From positions 11,840 through 32,077 of the forward strand of contig CAAAJI010000567.1 in the NCBI GenBank assembly GCA_900642245.1: a stretch of DNA of 20,238 nt. The letters are read 5' to 3'. The stretch is from Fragilaria radians. Taxonomy: Eukaryota; Bacillariophyta; Fragilariophyceae; Fragilariales; Fragilariaceae. Under the pieces are notes generated by a model. The model had not been told where the DNA came from, ran no database searches, and worked only from the letters and a program-made list of their open reading frames with translations. This document shows, one piece after another, positions 1-7,695 of the stretch. Made by a program: the position numbers and the translations under genes. Positions within the stretch are counted from its first letter, which is position 1. Every line of letters begins with the position of its first letter.

Positions 1-1680
1 AGTGTTAACGAATGCAACGATTTCGTTCCGAGTGAGAGCGTAGGACTCTGTTTTGGACATGAAAAGTATTTTCAAGGCTGCACCATATCCCAACATTGAC
101 ATCTTCCCATGTAACTTACACTGTTGACATTGGACACAATCAAATATACTCGAAATGTTATGGAACACTCCTTTGAAACTCTGTTGCACTGCCAAGGATT
201 CGAATCCTGCAAACATAAGTCGTTCATCGAATGCGGAAAATACAGATTGACATGATTCGAGAATATCAGAATCGAGAAGACGGGCCAGTAATCGAGTGGT
301 GAGTTCATCTTCTACAATGTTACCGCTTTGGATATTGTAATTTTTAAAAAATTTGGATGCCTTTTTCAATGCCCGTAAAAGTACGACATAGGAGAAATGT
401 AAATTTCGTAAATGATCTGGATTGTTTTGAAATTTCTTCATAAAGAGTGCTGGATTAGGCTCCCAATGAGTTCGATTTTTCTTTTTTGAGGGTGGGAAGT
501 AGTGCTTCGTAATACTAATGGTAGTCGACGTGTGAAGACCACTGAGTAATCGATATAAGACTCGTTCTTCGTAACACAAATCATTATTTGCTAAACAATT
601 TTCTTGATAGATGGCATTCCAAATATGAGTCCCATTATATCCTGTATTCCGTTCAGGATTGAGAATCAAGTTGATAGCCTTTGAGGAGTCACCGATGGTA
701 ATGGATGCACACATATCCTGCCAGAATTCATCGGGCAGTTTGCCATGTTCGTCACAAGAATCCTTATCTAGAATGACTGGATTCGTATTTTGAGTCCATT
801 GATATGTATTACGCTGCGATTCTGATTCCCACCCCATGGAACGAATGGACGACAATGCCTTTCCAAGGAAATCTCGAATGGATTGTGTGTAGTCACCATG
901 ATTTAAGGAACACAGTGGCTCATCGTCTTCATCTAGTCCCAAATCTTTGCCACCTGTACACTCAAAGTCTTGGCTTTCATCGTCGTTGTTATTGGATGTC
1001 GTTCCTTCCTTTGAATCCAAAGATGTTTTTTCTCCGGAAGGATCGGTCGTTTCCGCAGTTGTTGTTGTTGTGGTTGACGAAGAAGATGATGATGATGCTG
1101 ACAAAAAAGAAGGAATCGATTCGTCCATAGCTACATGACAAGCAGGTTCAGCATCGGGATCTAAATCAGGAATACCTTCTGATGCACATGAACCCTCCTC
1201 CATAGATTGTGATTGCTTGGTATCTGGAAGGAAGGAATTGGTTGTTGTTGTTGTAGATGTGTGTGATGATGATGATGATGATGATGGATGATTTGTCGAC
1301 GATGGACTGTTCTTTTCATTCTTGTCATGGTTCGTTTCTTTCTTGTTGTGATTATGATGACGTCCTAGCGTATCTGCCAATGGACATTTGGTATCTAAAT
1401 CGACTAAAATATTTCGAAAGAAGTTGGTTTGTTTTAATTCTTGTAATATGGAATACAATTGAGAATCATTGGCAATTTCAAGTTCTTCAACATTACAATG
1501 TGCTTCAGGGATACGACCGGATGGGAATAATGGATCAGAAAGAAAGGGTGACGCGCCAACGGTGGAAGCAGAGGCAGAAGAAGAAGGAATCGAAATGACG
1601 GGTACCAATACATTGCCAAATAGTATTGTTACGAATAACAATAATGATGATAATGATGATGGTGATATCCAGACATTCAT
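1..1680 (-). CDS. ERO1: ERO1 family endoplasmic oxidoreductin, 3' end outside window
   Basis: ERO1 is the FAD-dependent ER-lumenal oxidase that passes electrons from protein disulfide isomerase to oxygen. The minus frame stays open from ATG 1680 to the window edge (560 codons), so the C-terminus is missing. Residues 1-35 form a signal peptide (MNVWISPSS, then a leucine-rich core). Family landmarks appear in the right order: an N-terminal Cys block with KCPLADT (C99), NPERNTGYNGTHIW (341-354) and LLSGLH (378-383) for FAD binding, the helix YVVLLRAL (from 431), and the active site DCVQCQQCKLHGK with C515, C518 and C521 (CxxCxxC), followed by GAALKILF and LTRNEIV. The order and spacing match animal, plant and fungal ERO1. 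Odd: Ser/Thr/His/Asn-rich inserts (about 105-155 and 190-215) stretch the region carrying the regulatory and shuttle cysteines. An in-frame ATG at 1692 is the alternative start, but 1680 has A at -3. The next upstream in-frame stop is at 1726-1728. Confidence 0.95.
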   Translation of the reverse strand, partial: MNVWISPSSLSSLLLFVTILFGNVLVPVISIPSSSASASTVGASPFLSDPLFPSGRIPEAHCNVEELEIANDSQLYSILQELKQTNFFRNILVDLDTKCPLADTLGRHHNHNKKETNHDKNEKNSPSSTNHPSSSSSSSHTSTTTTTNSFLPDTKQSQSMEEGSCASEGIPDLDPDAEPACHVAMDESIPSFLSASSSSSSSTTTTTTAETTDPSGEKTSLDSKEGTTSNNNDDESQDFECTGGKDLGLDEDDEPLCSLNHGDYTQSIRDFLGKALSSIRSMGWESESQRNTYQWTQNTNPVILDKDSCDEHGKLPDEFWQDMCASITIGDSSKAINLILNPERNTGYNGTHIWNAIYQENCLANNDLCYEERVLYRLLSGLHTSTTISITKHYFPPSKKKNRTHWEPNPALFMKKFQNNPDHLRNLHFSYVVLLRALKKASKFFKNYNIQSGNIVEDELTTRLLARLLDSDILESCQSVFSAFDERLMFAGFESLAVQQSFKGVFHNISSIFDCVQCQQCKLHGKMSMLGYGAALKILFMSKTESYALTRNEIVAFVNT

Positions 1681-1692
1681 TTTGAAAGTCAT

Positions 1693-3000
1693 GAGCACTT
1701 TTGTAAGCCTTGGATTTCGTAACTCTCAATTTTTAATTCTTCGTTTTTCGTTTCGGTCCGATTGATGAATGGAGAAAAAAATGTCACGTGGTAGATAATG
1801 GTACATGTATCGATTTCTATCGAAATGAGTCTAGCTGTACTGTTAAAGTTGTCGACTGGTACTAGTCGTACATTCGATACATAAAATTGGAAACGTCTTG
1901 ACTCCAATACAAAAAAATGTATACATGGGATCAAGACATTACTACTTGTGGCTTAGATCCCACTACAATCCTCCAATATTGATATATCATCATGCAGCAT
2001 CAAAAAGATATTTCACACCATCCTTCCTTGTGCCTTTTGAGTCCTTTTACTTTGAATGATTTTGTATATTCATGTTTCATGATACCATACTGTTCATGTC
2101 ATCAAAAATGTCACAATTACTCCTTTTGGCTTCGGATAAATATCCTTGAGTGAGATAGGAAAGGAGATCTTGTGGAGAAGTTAAGAGTATTGACACTGTA
2201 TACTATAGTAATTTGTTAGTCCCTATTGTAGCCCCTCACCTCATTGCATGGTTTTGTTTTGATGCATGATAGGTATTTGGCCAATTAACCCGATAAATTC
2301 CATCATGGTGCTAGTTATGCTCCGAATATATTCTGAAGTGTTGGATAATTTTACACTGCTGGCATTGGGTCAAAAATGAGGGAGAGAGGGTGAGTACATT
2401 CTACTTCCTTGGTGAAGGAGTCTGAAGGAATATTCGCAATTGAGAAGGTACCTATTTATTTGGGTGAAAGTAGGGTATCTCAAATCATGGCAAACACGAA
2501 TAGATCATCATGTGAGATTTCAGGAAGAGTGTATCTAACGAATGTTTTGGAGAAATGAGTCAAGTTTTTATCCATTCATTTCCATTAAGCCTAGGATTGG
2601 GAGTTCCATGACATGATCTTGCTTGCTATGTGGTGTTTGGGAGTCAGAGCAAGAAAAATGAATGGAAAGGGCTTGTTTAGAGTCATGCATCCTGATGTGA
2701 AAAAGGGAGTTTGAGTATCAGCCATAGGAGTGGGCTGGGGGGGTCTTCAAGGTAGTGATGTGCCAATTCAACATCCCCAGTGGAATGGGTATCAATGACC
2801 AGATCAGATGAGTCTATGTTATTTGAAAGGAAGTACTTGGCTTTATTTGTGTTGCCCTGTCTTCATGTTATCCCTGATGGTAGTGGTGTGGTTCTATTGT
2901 TTTGCTTGAGGATGTGAAGAGTTTCAGGTGACTGTTAAGAAATTCTTATCTTGAACATCATAGAAATGAGCAGAAATAGTCAAATGATGTTGGATGAACA
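1693..3000. other. Intergenic, no gene recognised
   Basis: This stretch separates the 5' end of ERO1 from the 3' flank of gene A. Apart from the CACGTG element near 1787 it shows no long frame, no RNA gene I can recognise, and no clear mobile-element motif. The part between about 2360 and 2960 is less AT-rich than other spacers here and has short open stretches on the minus strand, but none resembles a known family. It may be a decayed insertion or an untranslated or regulatory region. Confidence 0.5.
1783..1791 (-). promoter_or_regulatory. ACGT-core (CACGTG) element upstream of ERO1
   Basis: A CACGTG palindrome at 1785-1790 lies in the minus-strand context CCACGTGAC, about 95 bp upstream of the ERO1 start codon. 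ACGT-core sites are bound by bZIP and bHLH factors. In other eukaryotes ERO1 genes are induced by unfolded-protein-response bZIP factors through CCACG or ACGT elements. I see no CCAAT box at ERSE spacing, so the role is inferred from position only. Confidence 0.35.
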
Positions 3001-3174
3001 TTCACTTGATTTGAGAGTAAATTTTTATTTTATTGGATTTCTGTCTTTGACGAAGTTTCCTTTATGTATTATTATCTTAGTTCACGTTCTGAAATCACGT
3101 TTGTAAACTCTGCATAGTCTGTCGAAAACTCAAACATGTTTTCAAAATAGTTGATAGCACGACAATTTATTCGT

Positions 3175-4923
3175 TTACTGCCTAGAAGCAAGCATTTCAA
3201 ACACTACAGTTGCATTTCTTCCGTTACCTAAACAACCGACACTTTCCTTCTGCTTTGTCAACCAGTTATTATATTCCCATCTCAAGTCTACTGTCAAACC
3301 GACACTAATTACACTTTCAAATGCCGGAAGAAGAAACAAGGACGAATTCAGAAACGTGTCAAGGCCACTTTTCTGTAAGCGTCTTGCATCGCGAGTATCA
3401 CCTGTACATCCTCGACATATCATGTTACTTGTTCCTCCCCACCGGAATGATTGTGTCTGTAGGTGTCGTTGATTTTGAGATTCAGCGATATCGTGATAGT
3501 CTTGAACCTCTTTTGACACTTTCTCCGGCGATTCAAAAGTCTCTGATGCTTTGGATAATTCTCTACGTAATGTTCCTTCACATGAAGCATTACAAAATTT
3601 GAGATGAGTGATTGCGCCAGTTTCCGGAAGATACACTTGAAGTCTCTTCACTCTTGCTGTCGAGATGTCAATTTTTTGATACGAATTCTTTCCCAAATTT
3701 GCATATTTAAAAGTCTTGGAGGTACCATTTTGTAGGGTAGCCTTGATACTACCGGATCCTTTGGAAATATCCAACAAGCCTAAATTCTCAAAGTATATGG
3801 GTTCTCTGAAAGAGAAATCAAAGGTTCCTCCGTAGAGTGCATCATCGGGAGATGCCTTGTTACTCTCCTGAATGATCAAGATATTACCATGCGTGTTACA
3901 GTTGGCCCCTTTAGTACCAGGAACACCTCCATCACCTTTCCCAGGTCCAGGAAGAGTACAATGTTCATTAGGGCTTCCTAAATCAGCATCCCCATCCGGT
4001 TCAACACCTGGATTAGAACTATTGAATATACGTGGCTGTCGGAGATTCGTTCCAGGTTTGAATGGAGCGTACCAACTAATTCCATAGGGTGAAACACTAA
4101 TGTTTAATCCATACGCTCTGTACCATTCCGTGGCAACATAAGCACCTCTAGGTACTGCAGTTCCATTCGGAAACCGTTCAAAGTTCAAAACAGCACACAC
4201 TCGCTGAGACGAACAAGTTGGCATTGATGTGGAGCTCAAAGTTGGAGCTATCGTTGTTGGTAACGATGAAGTCTGAAGGGTCAAAGTTGATATTGGTGTC
4301 GTTCGATTGGTAATTGGTAGACTTGTTGGTGCCAAAGTTACTGTAGTATTTGGGGATAAGGTCAGAATACTTCCTGAAGATGATCTGCTACTGGTACTGT
4401 TTGAGAGAATTGTAGGCTGAAGCGTAGGCAGCGGAGAGGGAGACGTTGTCAACATGATCGCAAGAAATGTTTCATTTGACTCTGGTGCTAATAAGGCGGA
4501 GTCAAAGACTTCACCTGTTGAGGAAACTATTGGAAGTGAATTTACAGAAATGAGATCATATTCTGGAATATCTAGAAGTGGGACCGGGTGGAGATCAACA
4601 ATTGTTCCTGGCGAAACATACTTCGTTGCCATATATAAGTTGTAATCCTCGAAAGCAAGTGGATGAAATTGGCTTGCATCAACTGGTTGCATCGTATTTT
4701 CCAATTCAATACATTCCATTCGAAAGTAGATTCTTGCTAGTGCGATTGTGTAACGTTCCATAATTTTCTGAATGAATGCATTTTCCAAATCCGAACATGT
4801 TTCATTCGCAGTAAAATCCATCCCATCAATTCCAATGCCAATCTGAAAACGAGTTACATTTTCCTGACCAAACGCCATCATCAATATCATCAACAGCAAA
4901 CCTAGAGTCCTCATGCTATTCAT
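3175..4923 (-). CDS. Secreted Pro/Thr-linker protein, paralogue A
   Basis: The protein has 582 residues and unknown function. A signal peptide (1-19, cleavage likely after AFG) is followed by an N-terminal domain (20-120) with the sequons NVT and NET and the cysteines of NETC and MECIE. A Pro/Ser/Thr linker (about 150-235) follows, the least repetitive of the three paralogues. After a Cys pair (TCSSQRVC) comes a folded domain (246-450) with FERFPNGT, YGLNISV, DADLGSPNE, GNILIIQE, GGTFDFSF, GLLDISKGSG and THLKFCNASC. This looks beta-rich and resembles a module I associate with algal and bacterial extracellular proteins; I cannot name a Pfam family. The C-terminus has RHLQ (486), CRGC (503-506), RRLQ (514) and a strongly conserved tail (520-582). 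Two close paralogues lie at 13421 and 18577. The start is a true ATG, with a second Met at residue 4. I am sure it is a gene; a cell-wall or surface role is inference. Confidence 0.9.
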   Translation of the reverse strand: MNSMRTLGLLLMILMMAFGQENVTRFQIGIGIDGMDFTANETCSDLENAFIQKIMERYTIALARIYFRMECIELENTMQPVDASQFHPLAFEDYNLYMATKYVSPGTIVDLHPVPLLDIPEYDLISVNSLPIVSSTGEVFDSALLAPESNETFLAIMLTTSPSPLPTLQPTILSNSTSSRSSSGSILTLSPNTTVTLAPTSLPITNRTTPISTLTLQTSSLPTTIAPTLSSTSMPTCSSQRVCAVLNFERFPNGTAVPRGAYVATEWYRAYGLNISVSPYGISWYAPFKPGTNLRQPRIFNSSNPGVEPDGDADLGSPNEHCTLPGPGKGDGGVPGTKGANCNTHGNILIIQESNKASPDDALYGGTFDFSFREPIYFENLGLLDISKGSGSIKATLQNGTSKTFKYANLGKNSYQKIDISTARVKRLQVYLPETGAITHLKFCNASCEGTLRRELSKASETFESPEKVSKEVQDYHDIAESQNQRHLQTQSFRWGGTSNMICRGCTGDTRDARRLQKSGLDTFLNSSLFLLPAFESVISVGLTVDLRWEYNNWLTKQKESVGCLGNGRNATVVFEMLASRQ

Positions 4924-5012
4924 CTAAAGCCTCACTTTCAATCGACAAACTTGGTTTTAGATATGAAAATGTCGGATTATGGAAGTCTTGGCGTTGAGTC
5001 TTTTGTATACCA

Positions 5013-5028
5013 ACCTCAAATGAGGTCA
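5013..5028. promoter_or_regulatory. Palindromic ACCTCA...TGAGGT motif, gene A promoter
   Basis: The 16-mer acctcaaatgaggtca contains the inverted repeat ACCTCA/TGAGGT and lies 90 bp upstream of gene A. Gene B carries acctcaacggaggtca 52 bp upstream of its start (15293-15308). Both halves are kept while the surrounding sequence has drifted, which suggests a binding site for a dimeric factor. Confidence 0.45.
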
Positions 5029-5161
5029 TTAGCAATCGGGATGAGATGAACAATTAATCGCAAATTTCATAGGAGATTATATTGGATGTGAGACTAAAAT
5101 TCAGGGCTTAAATACCTATTTATGACCTTAATGACTCTTTCGAAAACTAAATAATTGCTAG

Positions 5162-5190
5162 TCCGTGACTTATCCGAACTCCTGATGTCA
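5162..5190. promoter_or_regulatory. Conserved upstream block, gene A
   Basis: TCCGTGACTTAT, then GAACTCCT and ATGTCAT, about 240 bp upstream of gene A. It matches 15454-15484 upstream of gene B almost base for base, while the sequence between this block and the palindrome has diverged. It may be a regulatory element or simply the outer edge of the duplicated block. Confidence 0.4.
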
Positions 5191-5926
5191 TTATGCTTCA
5201 ATAAATTCTCAATACTTTGATTCCGGAGCACTCAAGGAACGCATTCCACTTTCATACTTATTTATTGGTCAATATTGCCTTTTTGAGACTTCGGTTTCCA
5301 ACTTGCATTCTAAAAACCAAAGAATGTGAAAATAGTAATTTCCCTTGTGGTTTGCAACTAATTGAATGCATAATTCAATAACAAAAGAAGTGAGGTATCT
5401 GAGAGTGTTTTCAACGAAGTATTAAAGACTGTTATCTCATCAGATCCACAGAAAAGACCATATTCTGAAAGTGTTGGAACCAATCTGGTTTCTCCTAGCA
5501 CTTGGGCAATGACGCTTTTTGCCTCAACTTCCTTTACCTAGTCTAGAAATTTACTGGATCTACATGTAAAAGATAATAATCTGATGCAACTGCATGGGTA
5601 ATTCCTTGGGGGAAGGCCGTAGAGGCCAAGGACATTAAATCTCTCTACTAACATTTTCTGTTGAAGTATTGAGACCCATATGTAAGATCCACTTTGTCCA
5701 ATAGTTTTGTGCACTGATATTCTGTTAGGGATGGATTGAAATCCTAAGTCTCTAAAGGGATACTGCATCTTTTCTAATTCTTCAAAATCTGCTAAGAGAT
5801 TGATAGAGCCTTTACTTTCAAAAGGGTCAAAAAGTAAATATTGAATTCATTTTTATTTCAGTTTCCAACTAAAAGAGTGTAAAGCACTTTCATTCTTGAT
5901 GTCACCTTCTACATCTCTTTATTAGT

Positions 5927-6044
5927 TCTACTAACTGAATCATTATTTTCTTATAAATCTTTTTTTAAGTTTAATTGCTGAATAATTATTTCCTTATACA
6001 TTTCTTTCTTAAATCTACTAGCTGAATCATTATTTTTCAAATAT
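5927..6044. repeat. Degenerate tandem repeat, about 43-bp period
   Basis: Three diverged T-rich units start near 5927, 5969 and 6013. Each carries a core like CTGAATCATTATTTTC (CTGAATAATTATTTCC in the second) followed by a TTATA/CAAATAT segment and a T run. It is non-coding in all frames. Confidence 0.6.
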
Positions 6045-6481
6045 ATTCTGATTTTCTCTTTATTTTCCAGGAACTAAGGTATTACCAATAAATTCAAGGC
6101 AAGAGTTGCCAAAGCATAACATCAAAAAGCCATTTGTCTTGAATAATTGATAAAAAAATTAAGATTGTAGTGTCTGAAGGTTGATTTTCAATCATATGTT
6201 ACTTCATACTTCATTGCTAAACATCACAGAGTCAGAAAGCCCTAGCATTGAAATAAAAATATCATTCAATTTGTTTGAGGAGTGATATTAATAATAATCA
6301 TTAGAGATGGGAGTCTACGCTTCCAAGGTAATTACAAGCTGCATTACGGAGTTTGAAATGAAGATGCCTCTTTGGTAAGAAGACGTATACATGTATCAAA
6401 TTCAAACTGTTTCTTTTTATTGAAATGCTTCAAAAATCCTTTCAAGAATCGAATCAACAAATATTGAAATTAACTTAGTAA

Positions 6482-6497
6482 CTTCACGGGCGTGAAG
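6482..6497. repeat. Perfect inverted repeat CTTCACG-GG-CGTGAAG
   Basis: Seven-base arms around a two-base centre, in otherwise AT-rich DNA. A two-base loop is too tight for a stable hairpin, so a dimeric-protein site or a chance palindrome is more likely than a terminator. Confidence 0.4.
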
Positions 6498-7085
6498 CAA
6501 AGATTGCAGTAAGTCTTTTCTTATGGCTTGAATTGAAGCGCTTTTCTGGGTTTAAAATAAAAAATTCCATATCCTAAAAAACCGAGATATCTTTCTAAGG
6601 TTTCCTGCCTTTTCCTGCTATTTAAATGCCTTCAAACTAATTTTAATTCTATAATTAATGAGAGTCAGCGTAAACACGGTTTTTACCTTGGACATTAAGG
6701 TTGGAGTAAAGCATTGAACTCTGAAATCCAAGATAACAAAATCAACAGCAATAATGTTGACAAGGCACAATCAAATAAAAATGGAGTCATGACAAGGTAA
6801 TGATCATGCAGCAGAAAATGGTGTACATCCTAGCTGGTGTCGTCAGCGAGGCACAATAGGTCCATCGAATCTTAAAAAGGGGGTTTTAAGATGAAAACAA
6901 GTATTTGTTGTATTCAGATATGAAAATGTGTAGTTACGTAGATTATTCTGTTTGTGCTTGCATTGTGGACACAAAAAATATCAAAATTTGACTTAGAAAG
7001 GCAATAAGGAACAAGGGATTTATCCTAAATGAAAACCGAAAAATTGAAAATGTTTTTCTCAAAGTACTCAAGGGAAGCCTCATTT

Positions 7086-7241
7086 AAGGTCTGAAGTTTG
7101 GGGCAACGTTGTACCAAAAGCAACGTAGGTTGAAGATGCAAAAACAAAAATTTGATATTAAGGCCTGAAGTTTGGGGCAACATTGTACCAAAAGCAAGGT
7201 CGGTTGAAGATGCAACAAACCAAAAACCAAAATTTGATATT
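7086..7241. repeat. Two-copy tandem duplication (74 and 82 bp)
   Basis: Units 7086-7159 and 7160-7241 abut. Both begin AAGG(T/C)CTGAAGTTTGGGG, share GTACCAAAAGCAA and GGTTGAAGATGCAA, and end with AAAATTTGATATT. The second copy is longer through an extra stretch near 7215-7228. Few substitutions separate the copies, so the duplication is fairly recent. The unit creates overlapping minus-strand frames that are artefacts of the repeat. Confidence 0.85.
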
Positions 7242-7695
7242 GCATTTGTAAGCAAAACATTGATACAAATAGATATATATATATGACATCATTGTTCCTA
7301 GCGTCTTGATATGGCAGTTCTGAAAAGATATTACACGCCCTTAACATTGTAACATGGAGCTTGTTGCATGCATCTTCATTTGTTGCTTAAAAATTACAGC
7401 ATCCTTCTACTGCGTGACCTGTCCATGGAATATATATCTTCTTCTTCATTGTCAATATTTGTAACCAATTACACTTTACTTTTTCTTCATAGAAATAATC
7501 AGAGAAAAAATCATGGAAACATTTAAACACTCGGTTTTTGGATGCATTCATCATTTATCAAGTTAAGAAGAGATCAATATCAAGCCAAAGAAGGTTTACA
7601 GGGTATCGCAACGTGAAAGGAAAGGAAAGTTTGATAAATTAAAAATGTCAGATTAGAGTTGTAACAATAATTATTTTTATGACTACGTAAATGAT

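Larger units (their letters stand above)
3001..5190 (-). repeat. Dispersed duplication, copy 1 (gene A with flanks)
   Basis: The block is homologous to about 13207-15484. Similarity starts in the 3' flank (TTGAGAGTAAATTT at 3011, GGATTTCTGTC near 3036, GAAATCACGT near 3090). It runs through the coding region, which looks about 95% identical near the 3' end by eye. It ends in the upstream region at a conserved block near 5162-5190. The linker-coding part and much of the promoter have diverged. Confidence 0.8.
5191..7695. other. AT-rich intergenic region without recognised gene
   Basis: The region lies between the promoter of gene A and the stop codon of the Crinkler/RHS-like gene. It holds a degenerate tandem repeat (5927-6044), a short perfect palindrome (6482-6497) and a two-copy tandem repeat (7086-7241). 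A 76-codon minus frame at 5538-5768 and a short plus frame at 6307 (MGVYASK followed by GTAATT) were considered but resemble nothing I can defend. Confidence 0.5.

Noticed and set aside
804..1138. Plus-strand frames over the ERO1 gene
   Set aside because: The minus frame carries the ERO1 motifs without interruption; the plus frames overlap low-complexity Ser/Thr coding repeats.
1097..1174. Possible 78-nt intron in ERO1 (minus-strand GTATTC to TTTTTTGTCAG)
   Set aside because: The length keeps the frame and the acceptor is good, but the donor is weak and the enclosed CHVAMDESIP stretch looks like ERO1 coding sequence. Mentioned only as a check.
2688..2806. Minus-strand open stretch (THSTGDVELAHHYLED type) in the spacer before gene A
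   Set aside because: About 40 codons without start, relatives or flanking exons; may be decayed transposon but not supportable.
5538..5768. 76-codon minus frame between gene A and the Crinkler/RHS-like gene
   Set aside because: No family resemblance, signal peptide or conserved neighbour; a frame of this size is expected by chance.
6307..6400. ATG with MGVYASK followed by GTAATT, resembling a myristoylated first exon with a splice donor
   Set aside because: No convincing continuation after any nearby acceptor; too short to defend.
7025..7347. Two minus-strand frames with FGLLHLQPTLLLVQ repeats
   Set aside because: They arise from the 74/82-bp tandem repeat and overlap in different frames.
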